Assembly (NCBI RefSeq): GCF_910596095.1
Contig: NC_056552.1
Coordinates: forward strand, 18,734,611-18,798,610
Direction of reading: 5' to 3'
DNA: 64,000 bases
Source of the DNA: Thunnus maccoyii
Lineage: Eukaryota > Chordata > Actinopteri > Scombriformes > Scombridae
Part shown: positions 12,561 to 24,700 of the stretch, piece by piece
Layout of the letters: every line of letters starts with the position of its first letter
Position numbering within the stretch: the first letter of the stretch is position 1
Program-made: the position numbers and the translations under genes
Notes under the pieces: generated by a model
Database searches by the model: none
Seen by the model: only the letters and a program-made list of their open reading frames with translations
Told to the model about the DNA's origin: nothing

Positions 12561-14084
12561 TTTACTGGAACATTTCACATTCATACATCCAAGTTCTCCT
12601 TTGAACTTTTCATGACTGAATTTATAAAGTATTTTGAGTCCTATACTCTAATCCTATACTTATAAACAATAAGAAATAAGAAATGTGCACATACAGTTAG
12701 TATGCTCCATTATTTATTAAGAAATTTTATTGCCTGCTCTGTCTTATCTATTTATTTATTCATTTTTATTACTTTTACCCTTTGTCCTGTTACTATGTTG
12801 ACCGTATCAACAAACTGAAAGTGAAGTCATGTCCTTTCATTGTGATGCCTAAATGTTTTCTGTCATTGTATTATTGTCACACATGTTGTAAGTCAAGCTT
12901 TCTATAAATAAAGTGATGAAAAAAAAGAAAAAATATATATTTCAGAGCAGAAGCTGATATGAACTTTATTTGTATAACAGCTTTCAAGCAGCCCAAAGTG
13001 CTTAACAGAACAAGATCAGATGAAAACAACAACAATAAGTGAGAGAAAAACAAACAAATCACAATACAATAAAACATTAACAATGATGCCAGTAAAGTCA
13101 CCCTAAATTAAAGCCAAATTAAAAAGATAGGTCTTTCACATCTTTTTAAAAATACAAGTTTGCTGATCTAAGATATGAGGCGGGGTTTTTTTTTTCCCTC
13201 TATGGCCCATAAAAACAGGAAGCAGCCTCACCAGATTTCTTGTGGGACACTTTAGGAACTTCTAAAAGAAAGGCAGTAGAAGATCTGAGAGTTCTTGTTG
13301 GGACATAAAATGAAAGGTAGTTGCTAATATATGAAGGTGATAGGCTTTATATACAAGTAAAAGCATCCAGTTTGTATCAAGGACCCTAACACAAGAGGCT
13401 AGACTCATGTTTCTTATATTTATTTAACATATTTCATACAAAAAGATGCAATACAATGTGTTACACAAAACATGATAGAAAAAAACAACTAAAAAGACAG
13501 ATGCAAGTACGTATTTTAGACTAATCAAAGAGAGATTTAGAAAACAAAATTAATAGGGAAAATGACAATTAATACTGCAGGTGAGGTTAAAATATAGTAA
13601 AAGTTTCTAGGTAAAAGAATTTTAAAAAGTAGAGTTTTAAGTTTTGTTTTACCAAACCAACCTCCCACCCCCCGAAAAAACCTAAATATTAGTCCTCGGG
13701 TGCTAAAAAGTGATAAAAGGCAAACAAATTTATAATATATAGGTATAATATATATATAATTAAATAAACAAAATGTAGTCACAGACCAGCATCCTTCTCC
13801 TCCGACTTCTCATCATTGTCGGAGTAATGTAGACGATGTAGGCTATCAAATAAATACGTTATTTTGTTGTACACTTCAATTCTTCTCCTTTTTCCTATTT
13901 TCAGTATATCAATGCATACAGGTTATTTTTGGATTATCATTAAACTTTCATCCTTATACATTTTACCTGAGCTCAACTCAGTGAAACATAATTAAGAATT
14001 CAACACTTGATTGCTACAGAATGCAGTGAGAAGAAAAGAAAAAATGAGATGGAGAGCTCATTAAGTATGCAGACTTTATCGTGT
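12561..14084. other. TECPR1-BAIAP2L1 intergenic spacer with old LINE tails
   Basis: No coding exon was recognised. Bases 12950-13140 and about 13415-13560 resemble reversed retroposon 3' ends: CTTTATTTGTATAACAGC followed by CAGCCCAAAGTGCTTAACAG, and TTTATTTAACATATTTCATAC. The sequence between them may belong to the same decayed insertion. BRI3, which occupies this interval in human, was not found on either strand. Confidence 0.5.
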
Positions 14085-14090
14085 TTTATT
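14085..14090 (-). terminator. baiap2l1: BAIAP2L1 poly(A) signal
   Basis: AATAAA on the minus strand (TTTATT on the plus), about 2.26 kb downstream of the BAIAP2L1 stop codon. It is the last canonical signal before the spacer. Nearer signals may also be used. Confidence 0.5.
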
Positions 14091-16347
14091 GAGAAAAAAA
14101 AAAAGACTACATCGTCAACACAGTGGCAAGGTGCACACTGAAGGAAGCATGTGGGAATAACAATGTCAGTATGATGAGTTCACTTACACACATCAGTGGG
14201 TCTATGAAGATCAATAAACTGTTTCATCGATCAGTTCCTCATCATACAGTATACATTCTGTAAAGCAAATACATGGCAAAAAAGTCCATTCCCTCACAAA
14301 ATATTTAATACTTTGTATATTACTGTGACCCAACATATTTACATACAATGAAAATGTCAACCCAGAAGGTACATTTTCATGTTGCATAAATTGTGCATTG
14401 TACACTAAAAAACAGTGAAACCATGAGGAGTGAAAAATATTCCCTTTCATCAAAAGGTCACTTTACCCATTTAAATCACATACCAGCAGTCAAATCAAAA
14501 CCAGTGTGGGATCCACGGCTCAGATTGAGCACATATTGGGGATCGTATTCAAAGGGACATCTGTATACGTATGTTATTCAAATATCTCATACAAACTTAC
14601 AGTATATAAATAGCGGTCTCATTTTAAACAGTGACATACTGTTTTGCCGTCACTCAAATGACAAACCCTTTTCCCCAACACGTCACTCTCCCTTCATTCT
14701 CACAACCTCTGTTTATCACAATGCCTCTTTTTAAAAAAAGAAAGACAAAAATAATTCTAATAAAAATAGAAATAATATGTTGGTTTTTTTTGGCAAGTCA
14801 GGAAGACAACCTGGCTGCTGGTCAGTTTCTTCAGCATCAGGTCAATATCATTTACATTTGAAATTCTTCATTCTGCATTAATCACTGCACTGACTGCAGC
14901 ACAAACAAGCTCAGAAAAGACCTCATGACACTGTCTGAGCATTCTCATCCCATCTTGAAGGGACATTTCACCTCAAAATGATGATTCAGGTTTTATTTCC
15001 TAATTTCCATGTCAGCAAAGGGAGTCCTTTGATGTTTATAGTTCCATTAGATGTGCAGTTACTGTAGCCCCGATAGCTCTGTATCAGCCTTCTCCCAAAC
15101 TAGTGAAGTTAATAAAACAGATTTCAGGCTGCTAATAAAGGCAGTTTACACCTTTAAATATGATACATGCAAACATAGATTTTTTAGCTATGCTAGCGGT
15201 ATGGCTCTTGGGAAGGCAATGCTGGTCCGTCGCTGACTGAAATATCTCTACAACTATCAGATGGATTGCCATGAAATTTTTGGTACAGATATTCATGGTC
15301 CCCAGAGGATGAATAATAATGAATTTGGTGATCTGACTTTCCATCTAGCGCCACCAGCAGGTCAAACTTTTCACTTATCCTGTGAAATATCTCTACATCT
15401 ACTAGATGGGTTGGCACAGATTTTCGCACAGGCATTCATGTTCCCCAGAGGATGAATCCTAATGACTTTGGTGATCTCTTAACTTCTCCTCTACCACCAC
15501 CGTGAGGTTCACATTTGTGGTTTTGAGTGAAATAATTCGACTTTCAACTGACAACTATTGGATGGATTGGCAATAACTTTGGTGATCCTCTCACTTTCAA
15601 TATAGCACCACCACCAGGTCAAAATGTTTGTCCAGTACTTTAGTTCATGACCACCTACAAAAATGCTAATTAGCAAATGTTAGCATGCTAAAATGCTAAA
15701 CTAAGATGGTGAACATGGTAAACGTTATACCTGCTAGAATTTTCATGGTGAGCATGTTAGCATGCCGTCGTTAGCATTTTGTTCAAAGCACCACTGTCTT
15801 GTTAGGTTTTTTGCAGCTTTTGTAATCATTACATGATACAAATCACTTGGATCACGGTGTACAAGATTTGGGAAATTTTACTTCTGTGCTTTTTCATTTC
15901 CTTTCATTAAAAAACAATAGCCCCACTCATTCAGTAGTTTGAGAGAATTTGGAGGTCTTATTAACGTCAGTGGAGGGACGTGGTGGTGAGACAAAGTCTG
16001 AGTTTTAATTTTGGGGTGAATTATTACTTTAACACAAACACAGACTGGATGCATACCCCACATATTTTCTTTGTACTACAAGGCGTATCAGAATTCCTGC
16101 TCCTTTGTGTGTAGATTATGCAATGTTTCCCTGTTGTAGCTAATGTAAAACACACACTGGCACAGTATAAGACATTTATACCAAGAAACAATGGATCCCT
16201 TTAATAGAGCAGACTGGTACTGAGACAGACTAGCATGCAGGCTAGTGAGATGTCAGGTTAGGGTGATACTCGGTGTGTTGCAGGGGTCCCACGTTGCATG
16301 ATTCCCCCTCGAAGGCATGACAGCGGTGAAAATCCTCCTGCTCTGTG
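14091..16347 (-). other. baiap2l1: BAIAP2L1 3' UTR, containing a dispersed repeat
   Basis: Non-coding sequence between the stop codon at 16348-16350 and the poly(A) signal at 14085. It contains no exon-like open frame. Bases 15230-15800 are a copy of a fish repeat family, so part of the UTR is transposon-derived. The extent is inferred from the signal only. Confidence 0.5.
15230..15800. repeat. Dispersed fish repeat, family A copy 1
   Basis: Contains the recurring motifs AGATGGATTGCCATGAAAT, TTCATGGTCCCCAGAGGATG, GCGCCACCAGCAGGTCAAA and a terminal block rich in GTTAGCATGCTAA. Within the copy the ATCTCTACA..ATGGATTGGCA unit recurs about three times. Reverse-oriented copies sit at 51575-52215 and 56855-57590. 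Confidence 0.75.
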
Positions 16348-19300
16348 TTAGATGTTTGGTGCTGATCTGTCATTCGTGACAGTTGGTCTCAGCTTGACCG
16401 TGGCGAATGGATTCCCTCCTCTGCAGGGAGAAAACGGTTGAAATCATCTCAAATCCACCAATCCATGGACATCAATAATTTAAGTCTTTAATTAGTCAAA
16501 GCAACGGTGAGAATCTGTGAGTGTTTTTGTTAGTTGTGTTAAGTCACTCACCCTAGAAAAGGAGCCTTTGCGGTCCCATTGACTAAAGAAACCTGCTGTG
16601 AGGAAACAGAGACAGAAAGACCCTTGAAGATCCAGTGGACACAGAGAAATAACACATAACATTAAACATACACACACACAAACCACTACAGTCACCACGA
16701 ACCCACACCCTCCCTCCAGCTGTGATAAAAGTCAGTGTTGTCAGACTGGTTTGATTAGATTTCTCCTCAACGGTTTCCCCCCCTCCTCCTCCTCCTTCCC
16801 GATCAGAGCTTTGACACATACTTACACTACAACCTCAGACCTCACTAAGTCTGGAATCTAGATAATCTAGAAAGGCTGGCAAGAGACACACTCCTCTTTT
16901 TCTCTCACCTGAGGACGATGATAATCTTATCGCCTCCACAGAGCCAAGTGAGCATGGGGAGGATAAAGTAGAGGAACATGAATACCTGAGCTGTGAGCCT
17001 GAGGGCTACCAAAGCACATATTTGCTTATAAAATAGTATAAAGCTGAAAAGAAAGTTTATAATAGCTGATAAATACATCAGAGGAACTCTCTTCTGCCTT
17101 TGAGTTTGTAGTTGTATGTGTGATGTTGTTTTCATTTTAGATCAGATCAGAGAAGATATTTAAACCAAAGTTTTAGTATTTGTTTATTTATTCAGCATGC
17201 AGAGACAAGATAGAAAAGGTAAGTTGAATCAAAATTCCTAAATGATTTTATTCTATTTTTCATATGCATATATTTATAATTGACCTCTTTTACAAAGCTC
17301 ATAGAGACGGCTTTTAATGCGTTCATTAATTACTGCAGAAAAACATGCTTTCCCTTACTCTTCCAGTAGAGAGCAGGCAACATCCAGAAGTCACAGAGCA
17401 TGCAGCCACAGTGAAGGTTTGTTCCCTGAACTCTGCCTTTCAGGAAGCGACAAACTCTTGCATTCACTATTTAAGCCTAAATTATGGTAAAACATTATTT
17501 CAACTTTAACTCGAAACATTTTAGAATCTTTGTAATGCAGGTGTTTCGAATCTAAATGCCAGAAATGGAATTTTCTTAACATCCACATACACTTTTAAAA
17601 ACTTTATCTTGTAAATAAAATCTCTTCAAAACATTCTAAACCTGCAAAAGTATGAACACTCACGTCAGGATTAGCGACGTTTTCACTGCAAGCAGACATA
17701 TGGCATTTAAAAAAACCGATACATACAGTTAATTACAGTGTTGGCAGCAAGTTACATGACTACGTTACTTGAGCCAATACTCCAGTTAATGTTTCCCACT
17801 GAAACTGGGAAGCCTAAATCTGTACAGCGTGTCAAAAGTCTGTATCACCCAGCATAAATTGGTGGTAATTGCTGCCTGAGAGGCTAAACTCAGGGAACAA
17901 AAGTCCCCACGGAAACGGAGACAAGGTCCACCTTTGCTTTACAGTCACAATAACAAACCTAAAAAGCACAGTCAGCCTGTTCTGCCTTCACTTGAAGGAA
18001 TGTGTCATGGGTGAAATAAAGACTTTTTGTACTGCATGTGACGTTATTAAAGTTTTTGTCCATGCTGGGCAAAATTCTCCAAAAGTTATGTAAAATTATA
18101 ACACAACGAGGATGACATGAGAAAAACAATATGTGGAAAGCGTCGGGATTCCTACTGTATCTCTAATAGTGGTTTATTTCATGGTAAAGCCCTGAGGCAG
18201 CAGATACAGAGGACACTGAGTGCAGACAGAGCAATGAGGAAGGTGATGATGAGGGAGAAAGAAGTGTGCCTGGGCTTGTCTGCTGGCTGGCTGGCTGGCT
18301 GGACAGCTACTAGTTCATTCTGTATCAGCTGACACACCGTGAACTGAAACTGTGTCTGTACCCTGTTATCCTTTATGCTTCCATCTGTAACTCTGTCTTC
18401 ATTCCTGAACAGAAGCAAAACCTGGCTGGGAGCATTTTTCAGATGTCTCTTAAATTTGTGAGCCAACAGTTCTCTGGTTGGTCTGTTTTACACGTTTACT
18501 TAAGTCTGTATTAGTTGAAAAATTGCAAAGAGGCTCCTGAAGAATGCAAATAAAACATCTTTTTATGGCCAACACATCCTTCAGGTCTCGATAAATATAG
18601 TATATTTCCTTGAAGTGGTTTCAGGAATTGAGGTGTGTTTTTGGCTACGCTCTGTTTTAAGGAGGCGATGATTATACAACAAGGCGATGTAGATAAGACA
18701 AGATTAGTCAGACCAAATTTATGTGATGGCGTTTTGAGGTGTGGGTGTGAACTGTGTGACATGTCAACTAAAGCAATAAAGATATTGTATCAGGAAACAT
18801 GGTGTAGAACATTTCTAGAACATGTGAAGGACCACTGAAATCACACTAATACATGGCTGCTGCATTGCATAAACACAGTTGTCTAGCCTTGTCCTTTAGC
18901 ATAAATTTAGTAATAAAGTAGTAACATAAGAAACTTTTGAAATACTTTTGTACGTTTTGAGAGAAGTAAGGGTGCATGTGTACTTTAATTGCTATTTATG
19001 CCCGCGGTAGTTACTGTTTAACAAAAGTCTTGCACTTATCTCGCAAACTATTTCGATGCCTTTTATGCGTGTTGACCGTCATGGTTTTAAAATGTAATGG
19101 AATCACCCTGTTTCGATAATGCTAAACATACATATATAAATGGTACAGTATTCCCACATTATTAAAACAAGTAATAATTCATTAATTCACTTCATTTGTT
19201 ACTTTCTTTTAAAAGTAACAAATGACCAATTAGAGGAATAAACAATGTTAACCACATCCAGAGAATAGCTTATTTTAGCCACAACCACAAACACAAAAGC

Positions 19301-21755
19301 ATCTCATGTCTTCTTGTTGCAGAAAAAAAAGTTGCTTAAAATGACATTAAAATTACAATATGTTAGTATGTTACAGTGTCAAATCCATAACCATGAACTC
19401 ATATATAACAGAGTTGTCTGCTCTATCTGTTTTCCCTGAAGCACTTTTTGGACACACTCTTCTCTTAAAAAGGTTCTTTGGTAACTGGGAACTTCAGAGC
19501 ATACATCAATGACATCATTAAACTGCATGTTCATATTGTACCATGCCCACCAGTCATTGAAGCTTTATATCAAAGGAAACCAAAGAGATCAAGGAGGCAA
19601 AAGATTTAATACTGCTATTAAGGATACTTTCTTTGTTTTGTTCTCATACTTCAGCAGTTCTCTTTCTGTGATTGTATAAATGGACACACACATTTTATAA
19701 CTCAATAGTGTCGAAGGTAAATGGTGACGGCACATTACGTTGTCCGATCTTAATATTTAGGCTGATGAAATGGGTTTGTTTTTGAAATAAGAAAAAAAAA
19801 TCTTTCTCGTTCAGATTTAATAATTACACCAGACTTCACCAGATCAGGTCCTGGTACTGACCGTGTGCTGTGGCGAGGGTGTTGAGGTGACTGCTGGGCG
19901 GGAGGGGAGCTCGTCGCTGTAGTCTGGCGGCGGCAGCAACACCGGCCCCTCTTCATCCTGCTCTGGCAGACTGGCCACACTCAGACTACGCACCGGCGTG
20001 CCCATATTGCTGCTTAGACAGGTGACATAAAGGTTCAGCTATCCAACGTCAGCTATAAAACAAATCACTGACTCATCACGCAGCATTCTGTATAGTTCTC
20101 TTACCTATTTGATATCACAGGCTCAGTATAAGGTCTGCAGTAAGATGAGGGAAACCAGCCCCGCCTAATATAAGAGAGACAAACATACCACAACATCAAC
20201 AACAATATCAACAACATCATAAAACAATCTTATATAACTGGCTGTATAAAGCGTTTATTGATTATTTGGATAATCATTAGTTGTTAAAACTACTCTTTCT
20301 AAGATGCAGTATGAGCTATAAATGCTTTGACTACTATTAAAGCAATAACCTCCAATATTCCAACAAAGGAGTGATATACAAAACACTGAATAGAAGTTTA
20401 AACCATAAAACATTCAACAAAAAAGATTAGAGCTGAAGCAATTAGTCAATTAGTAGATTAGTCAACTGACAGAAAATTAATCTGCAACTATTTCAATAAC
20501 TGATTCATCGTTTGAGTCATTTATCAGGCAAAAATGCCAAATGTTCTTGTTTTCGGCTGAGGATTTTCTGCATTTCTCTGTCTTATGTGGTAGTTAACTG
20601 AATATCTATAGACTTCTGCCTGCTGGTTCAGACAAAACAAGTGGAGTATTTCATAGACTGAACAATTTAATCAATTAATCAGGGAAATTGTTTATATTGT
20701 GGTCATCTGAAAAAATACATCTCTCAATCAGTATAAGTTTATTAGCCTGAGTGGGCTGCATGATGACATAATAATATGCCCAAAAATCAATTCTGCTAAA
20801 ATGATAAATGAATTATGCTCAGATGCTTGACTTCATTCAATAATATATCAAATAGTAAGAGCAGGAATGACAATGACATTCATTCTACTTTCACACAAGC
20901 TTTCTCCTCCCGACTACAAATAAATCTGTTATTTGGTTGATAATCACTGCTGTAGACAACACATGAGATCGTGATGCACATAACAGATAGAAAATACATC
21001 ACAGACAGCAGGTTTTGCTCAGTAAGACTCAGAAGTTGTCTCCAAGTCACGTCTAGAGAAAAAGATGGCCAATGAAATGGATTTGTTGCTAAGAAACAGA
21101 AAGTACTGTGATTTATTCCCAACATGTCCTCTTCTTGACAAACCGCCACTGACTGCATTAAAACCACTCCAATTCAAAAGGCTCTTAATGACACACACAC
21201 GCACAGGGAGCAGATAAGGCTCGTGTTAATTTGTTTCAAAGTGGGGATGAAAAAAAAAGGCTCTGACACAAGCTCTGTGAGCATTCTGTAATCCTTTCGC
21301 CTACATTATAAGTCCTAATTGATCCAGAGAGGCGTTTAAGATGATTTTGATCACAGATGCAATCCAGAGGCTACTTCACAGATTTATTCCACTGCAGTTA
21401 CAAATACAAACATGACTTGGTGTGCACAAACAGGCTCGAACCTCATGATTTGTGCAAACAAGACACATTAAGGCCAACAGGTGCAATGTATGTTTATATA
21501 GGAGAATATTAAACAGGAAAGAATGAGAACATTTTTTCCCTCTCTGCAGTCTGGAGGTGACATACAGTCACAGCTGCTGTACGACTGCCTGATTTTACCA
21601 TAACTGCTTTTAAAAAAATCCTGCCTGATATATTCATTTCACTCACTCATCATCACATGTCTCGGAGGAAGAAAAATCAAACATTTTGTCATTGTTGCGC
21701 AACTTATAAAACACCATATCTCTCTTGTTTGTGTGTGCGTGCACCTGGAGTATGT

Positions 21756-21795
<40 letters not shown>

Positions 21796-24700
21796 TTTTG
21801 TCATTAGGAGAGAGAGAGATCGAGCTTTACGACTGTCATGTCAAACATACCTGACATACTCTACTGTTTCTAGGCATGATGTATTAGCACAGCGAAATAT
21901 TAACAAACACATAGCAGAAACTAGTACTGCCACCTGAGGCATGTGAAAAACGCCTGTGTGTCAGTGCTGCCGCATATTTGTTGGAATGAAAGTACATTTC
22001 CACTTGTGGGTGTACCAAAGGTTGTATTTAAATCCAGCATGTGAGAGGAAGGGATTCTACAATAAAACTTTCTATTTCAAAAAGAACGTTGTGATTCATT
22101 TTTAATAAGTTATGTACGACTTAAAAACTATATATATCACTGGAATCATTTTATACTCCATATCTCAGTACTTTCCCCCTTTTTTTTTAAAGACCAAAAC
22201 CAATTTCCTAAAACAACTGGGCACTGTAGATTATAGCAAACATTACTCAAACTGGAATAAATTGTGTGGGGACCATTTTCAGTAACAGATTTTGCATGCT
22301 AATGAGTATTTATTGCAGGAGGACGGTGTATGTGGAATTGAGTCAAAATAAACCACAGTGCCTGTGTTCGTGGTAATGAGAGAACATGTCACTAAGTGCA
22401 ACGGCGTAGCTCATTGATGTGTTTTTAATAGTTTTTGGACAATGGACACCTATGGCGAAGAGGAATAAGCCTTATTAAGGGTTTGGATACACAGACATTA
22501 TTGTTCTTCGTCTTTTTCTTTCCATGGTACTTGAATAAAATAAAAAGATGGGTAAGCTATGACTCATTGTAAGGGGGAAAAGCACCAAAATTAACAAAAA
22601 TCATTTATATCTCCATAAAAAACAATATTTTCATTCATGTTTTTTCTCTTAAAAGTCCCTATCTTTATAGAGCTAACTCTAATTTCATACTCGTAATATG
22701 ATAACACTCAGTTTTACAAATTGACAGGTTAGGTTAACTGAGCTGAGGTGGCTTAAACCATCAACATGTCATACAAAAAAGGGATTAATATAACCAAAGT
22801 AAAAACTTACTGCCGTGTCTTCTCTAGCTCTCCGTACAGCCAGCCGTCCTTCTCCTCTGAGATGAGCAGAGCGATGATGACGCCGTCGTCAAAGCTGAGG
22901 AGTGTGTCGTTGTTGCCCGCCGTGTGGGGAAAGATGGTCCTAACTCGTGGCTTCCTGGCCATGTTGAGACCAGACGATAGGGATGGGGACCTGGACAGAC
23001 TGCCCTCTCCAAGGCTGCCCTGGTCTGGAGGCAGTGAAGGGTCACAAACACAGAGATTAGAGATGTGATACTGTCAGTGGCATGTCAAAAGTTAGAATTA
23101 AAGGTAATTCATTTAAAGGAGTAGTTTGACATTTTGGGAAATACACTTATTTGCTCTCTGGCTCATATCTATCCATTAAATATAAGGGTTCAGCCAGTAG
23201 CCAGTTAGCTTAGCTTAGCATAAAGACTGGAAACAGCTAGCCTGGCTCTGTCCAAAGGTACAAAGTCTGCAAACCAGCATCTCTAAAGCTCACTCAGTAA
23301 CACATCACTTATATATCATTCATTTAACCTATAGAAAAACCAAGGTGTTAAACAATAATTTGCTGCTTTACAGGAAGTTAGGCAGCGCCAGACTATTTCT
23401 TGGCTGGGAGCAATAACTCAGCAGTTACAGTGAAAAAAACCCCCATCAAATAGTGAGCTTTAAAGCTAAAGCTATCTACCAGCTGCCTAGATTGTTTACG
23501 TTGCACAAAGCCAAGCTAGCTGTTTCCCCCTGTTTCCTGTGTTTGTGCTAAGCTAAGCTAACTGGCTGCAGCTGTAGTCTTACAAATATGGTGTCAATCT
23601 TCTCATCTCACTCTCTGTTTTCTCGAAGTACACCAATAAAGCCTGATAAGGAACATATGATCAAAATTTCAATATGTAAAACAGATGTCCCATTCATGGG
23701 AGCCAAAAGTGTTTCAGCCGTCTACCTGAGTTTTTGTCTGAAGAGGAAGTGAGTGAAGATCTAGGCTCTTGGTTGAACATGTTGGCTAGTGGACTGATCT
23801 GAGCCTTTATTGGCGGTGCTGGAGGTGGCACCGCAGAATCCATGTTGTTCTGAGGAGATGACAGAGAACATGATTAGCAGATGTCATAATGTGACAAAAT
23901 ATGAGTTGGAAATATTCAAATCATAACAAGCGTTTTACTTGAAAGACGTCATGTGCATGAGCGAGGGTAAAGTCCGTATCAAGGCAATGATGTTTTAACA
24001 GTCTATGCTGCAATAAACAGCCATGGCCAAAACACTGATTGGACTTTAAAAGAAGGCAATAACAACAGCACATGCAGGATTTCCCGTGGCTGATAGCAAG
24101 CTAATGATAGTCAATTTACACACAACAGCCTCCATCTGATACATCAGATATCAGCACTATCACAAGGTAAACTACAAGCAACAAAAAGACAAGATCTACA
24201 TGATTTGCACTATTTGTGAACTATCTGGCCACGCTTTCATCCATTGCTTTTATCTGAAGCATCTTGAGCATGAGATATGTGTATGTGATGAAAAACAACA
24301 CAAAGTAACAGGTGACACAGAGCACACGTCATCGTGACACCAGCTTTGGTGCGTGGTTTAACACAATGAATTCATACATGAACGCTCACCCTGTTGTAGC
24401 GTTCAACAAGTGGCGATTGCTCTGGAGTGGTGGAAAGCCCATCTATCATTGTCTCCACCGTGTCTGGGACCTTGGTGATGTCGCTGCACTTTTCCTGCCA
24501 GCTGGGGAGCTTCACAGCCAGCATCTCTTTGGCCTGGAAACACCGGAGAAAGAAAGAAAGAAAGAAAGACAGACCATGTTTAAAAATCTACTGTGTCAGT
24601 CTGACTATGCAGGATTACTCCTCCGTCCCTTCTTACCTTCTCATGGAAGTTGCTAATTTGATAGGAGAACATGCAGTGTTTGTCCGCCAGGAAACAGAAA

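Larger units (their letters stand above)
20105..23024 (-). other. baiap2l1: BAIAP2L1 exons encoding the SH3 domain
   Basis: Exon 22811-23024 gives most of the SH3 ([21 protein letters not shown] through DGWLYGE) and exon 20105-20164 the last strand, [14 protein letters not shown]. In the diverging-turn region this protein reads [10 protein letters not shown] where the human reads SFAQGDVITLL. One residue, including the usual Gly-Asp pair, appears to be missing. This could shift the n-Src-loop side of the ligand surface; the effect is unknown. Confidence 0.8.

Noticed and set aside
12335..12604. 89-codon open frame on the plus strand, next to the likely TECPR1 promoter, with an AATAAA near 12906
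   Set aside because: A divergent transcript is conceivable, but the peptide has no recognisable domain and no splice or conservation evidence is available.
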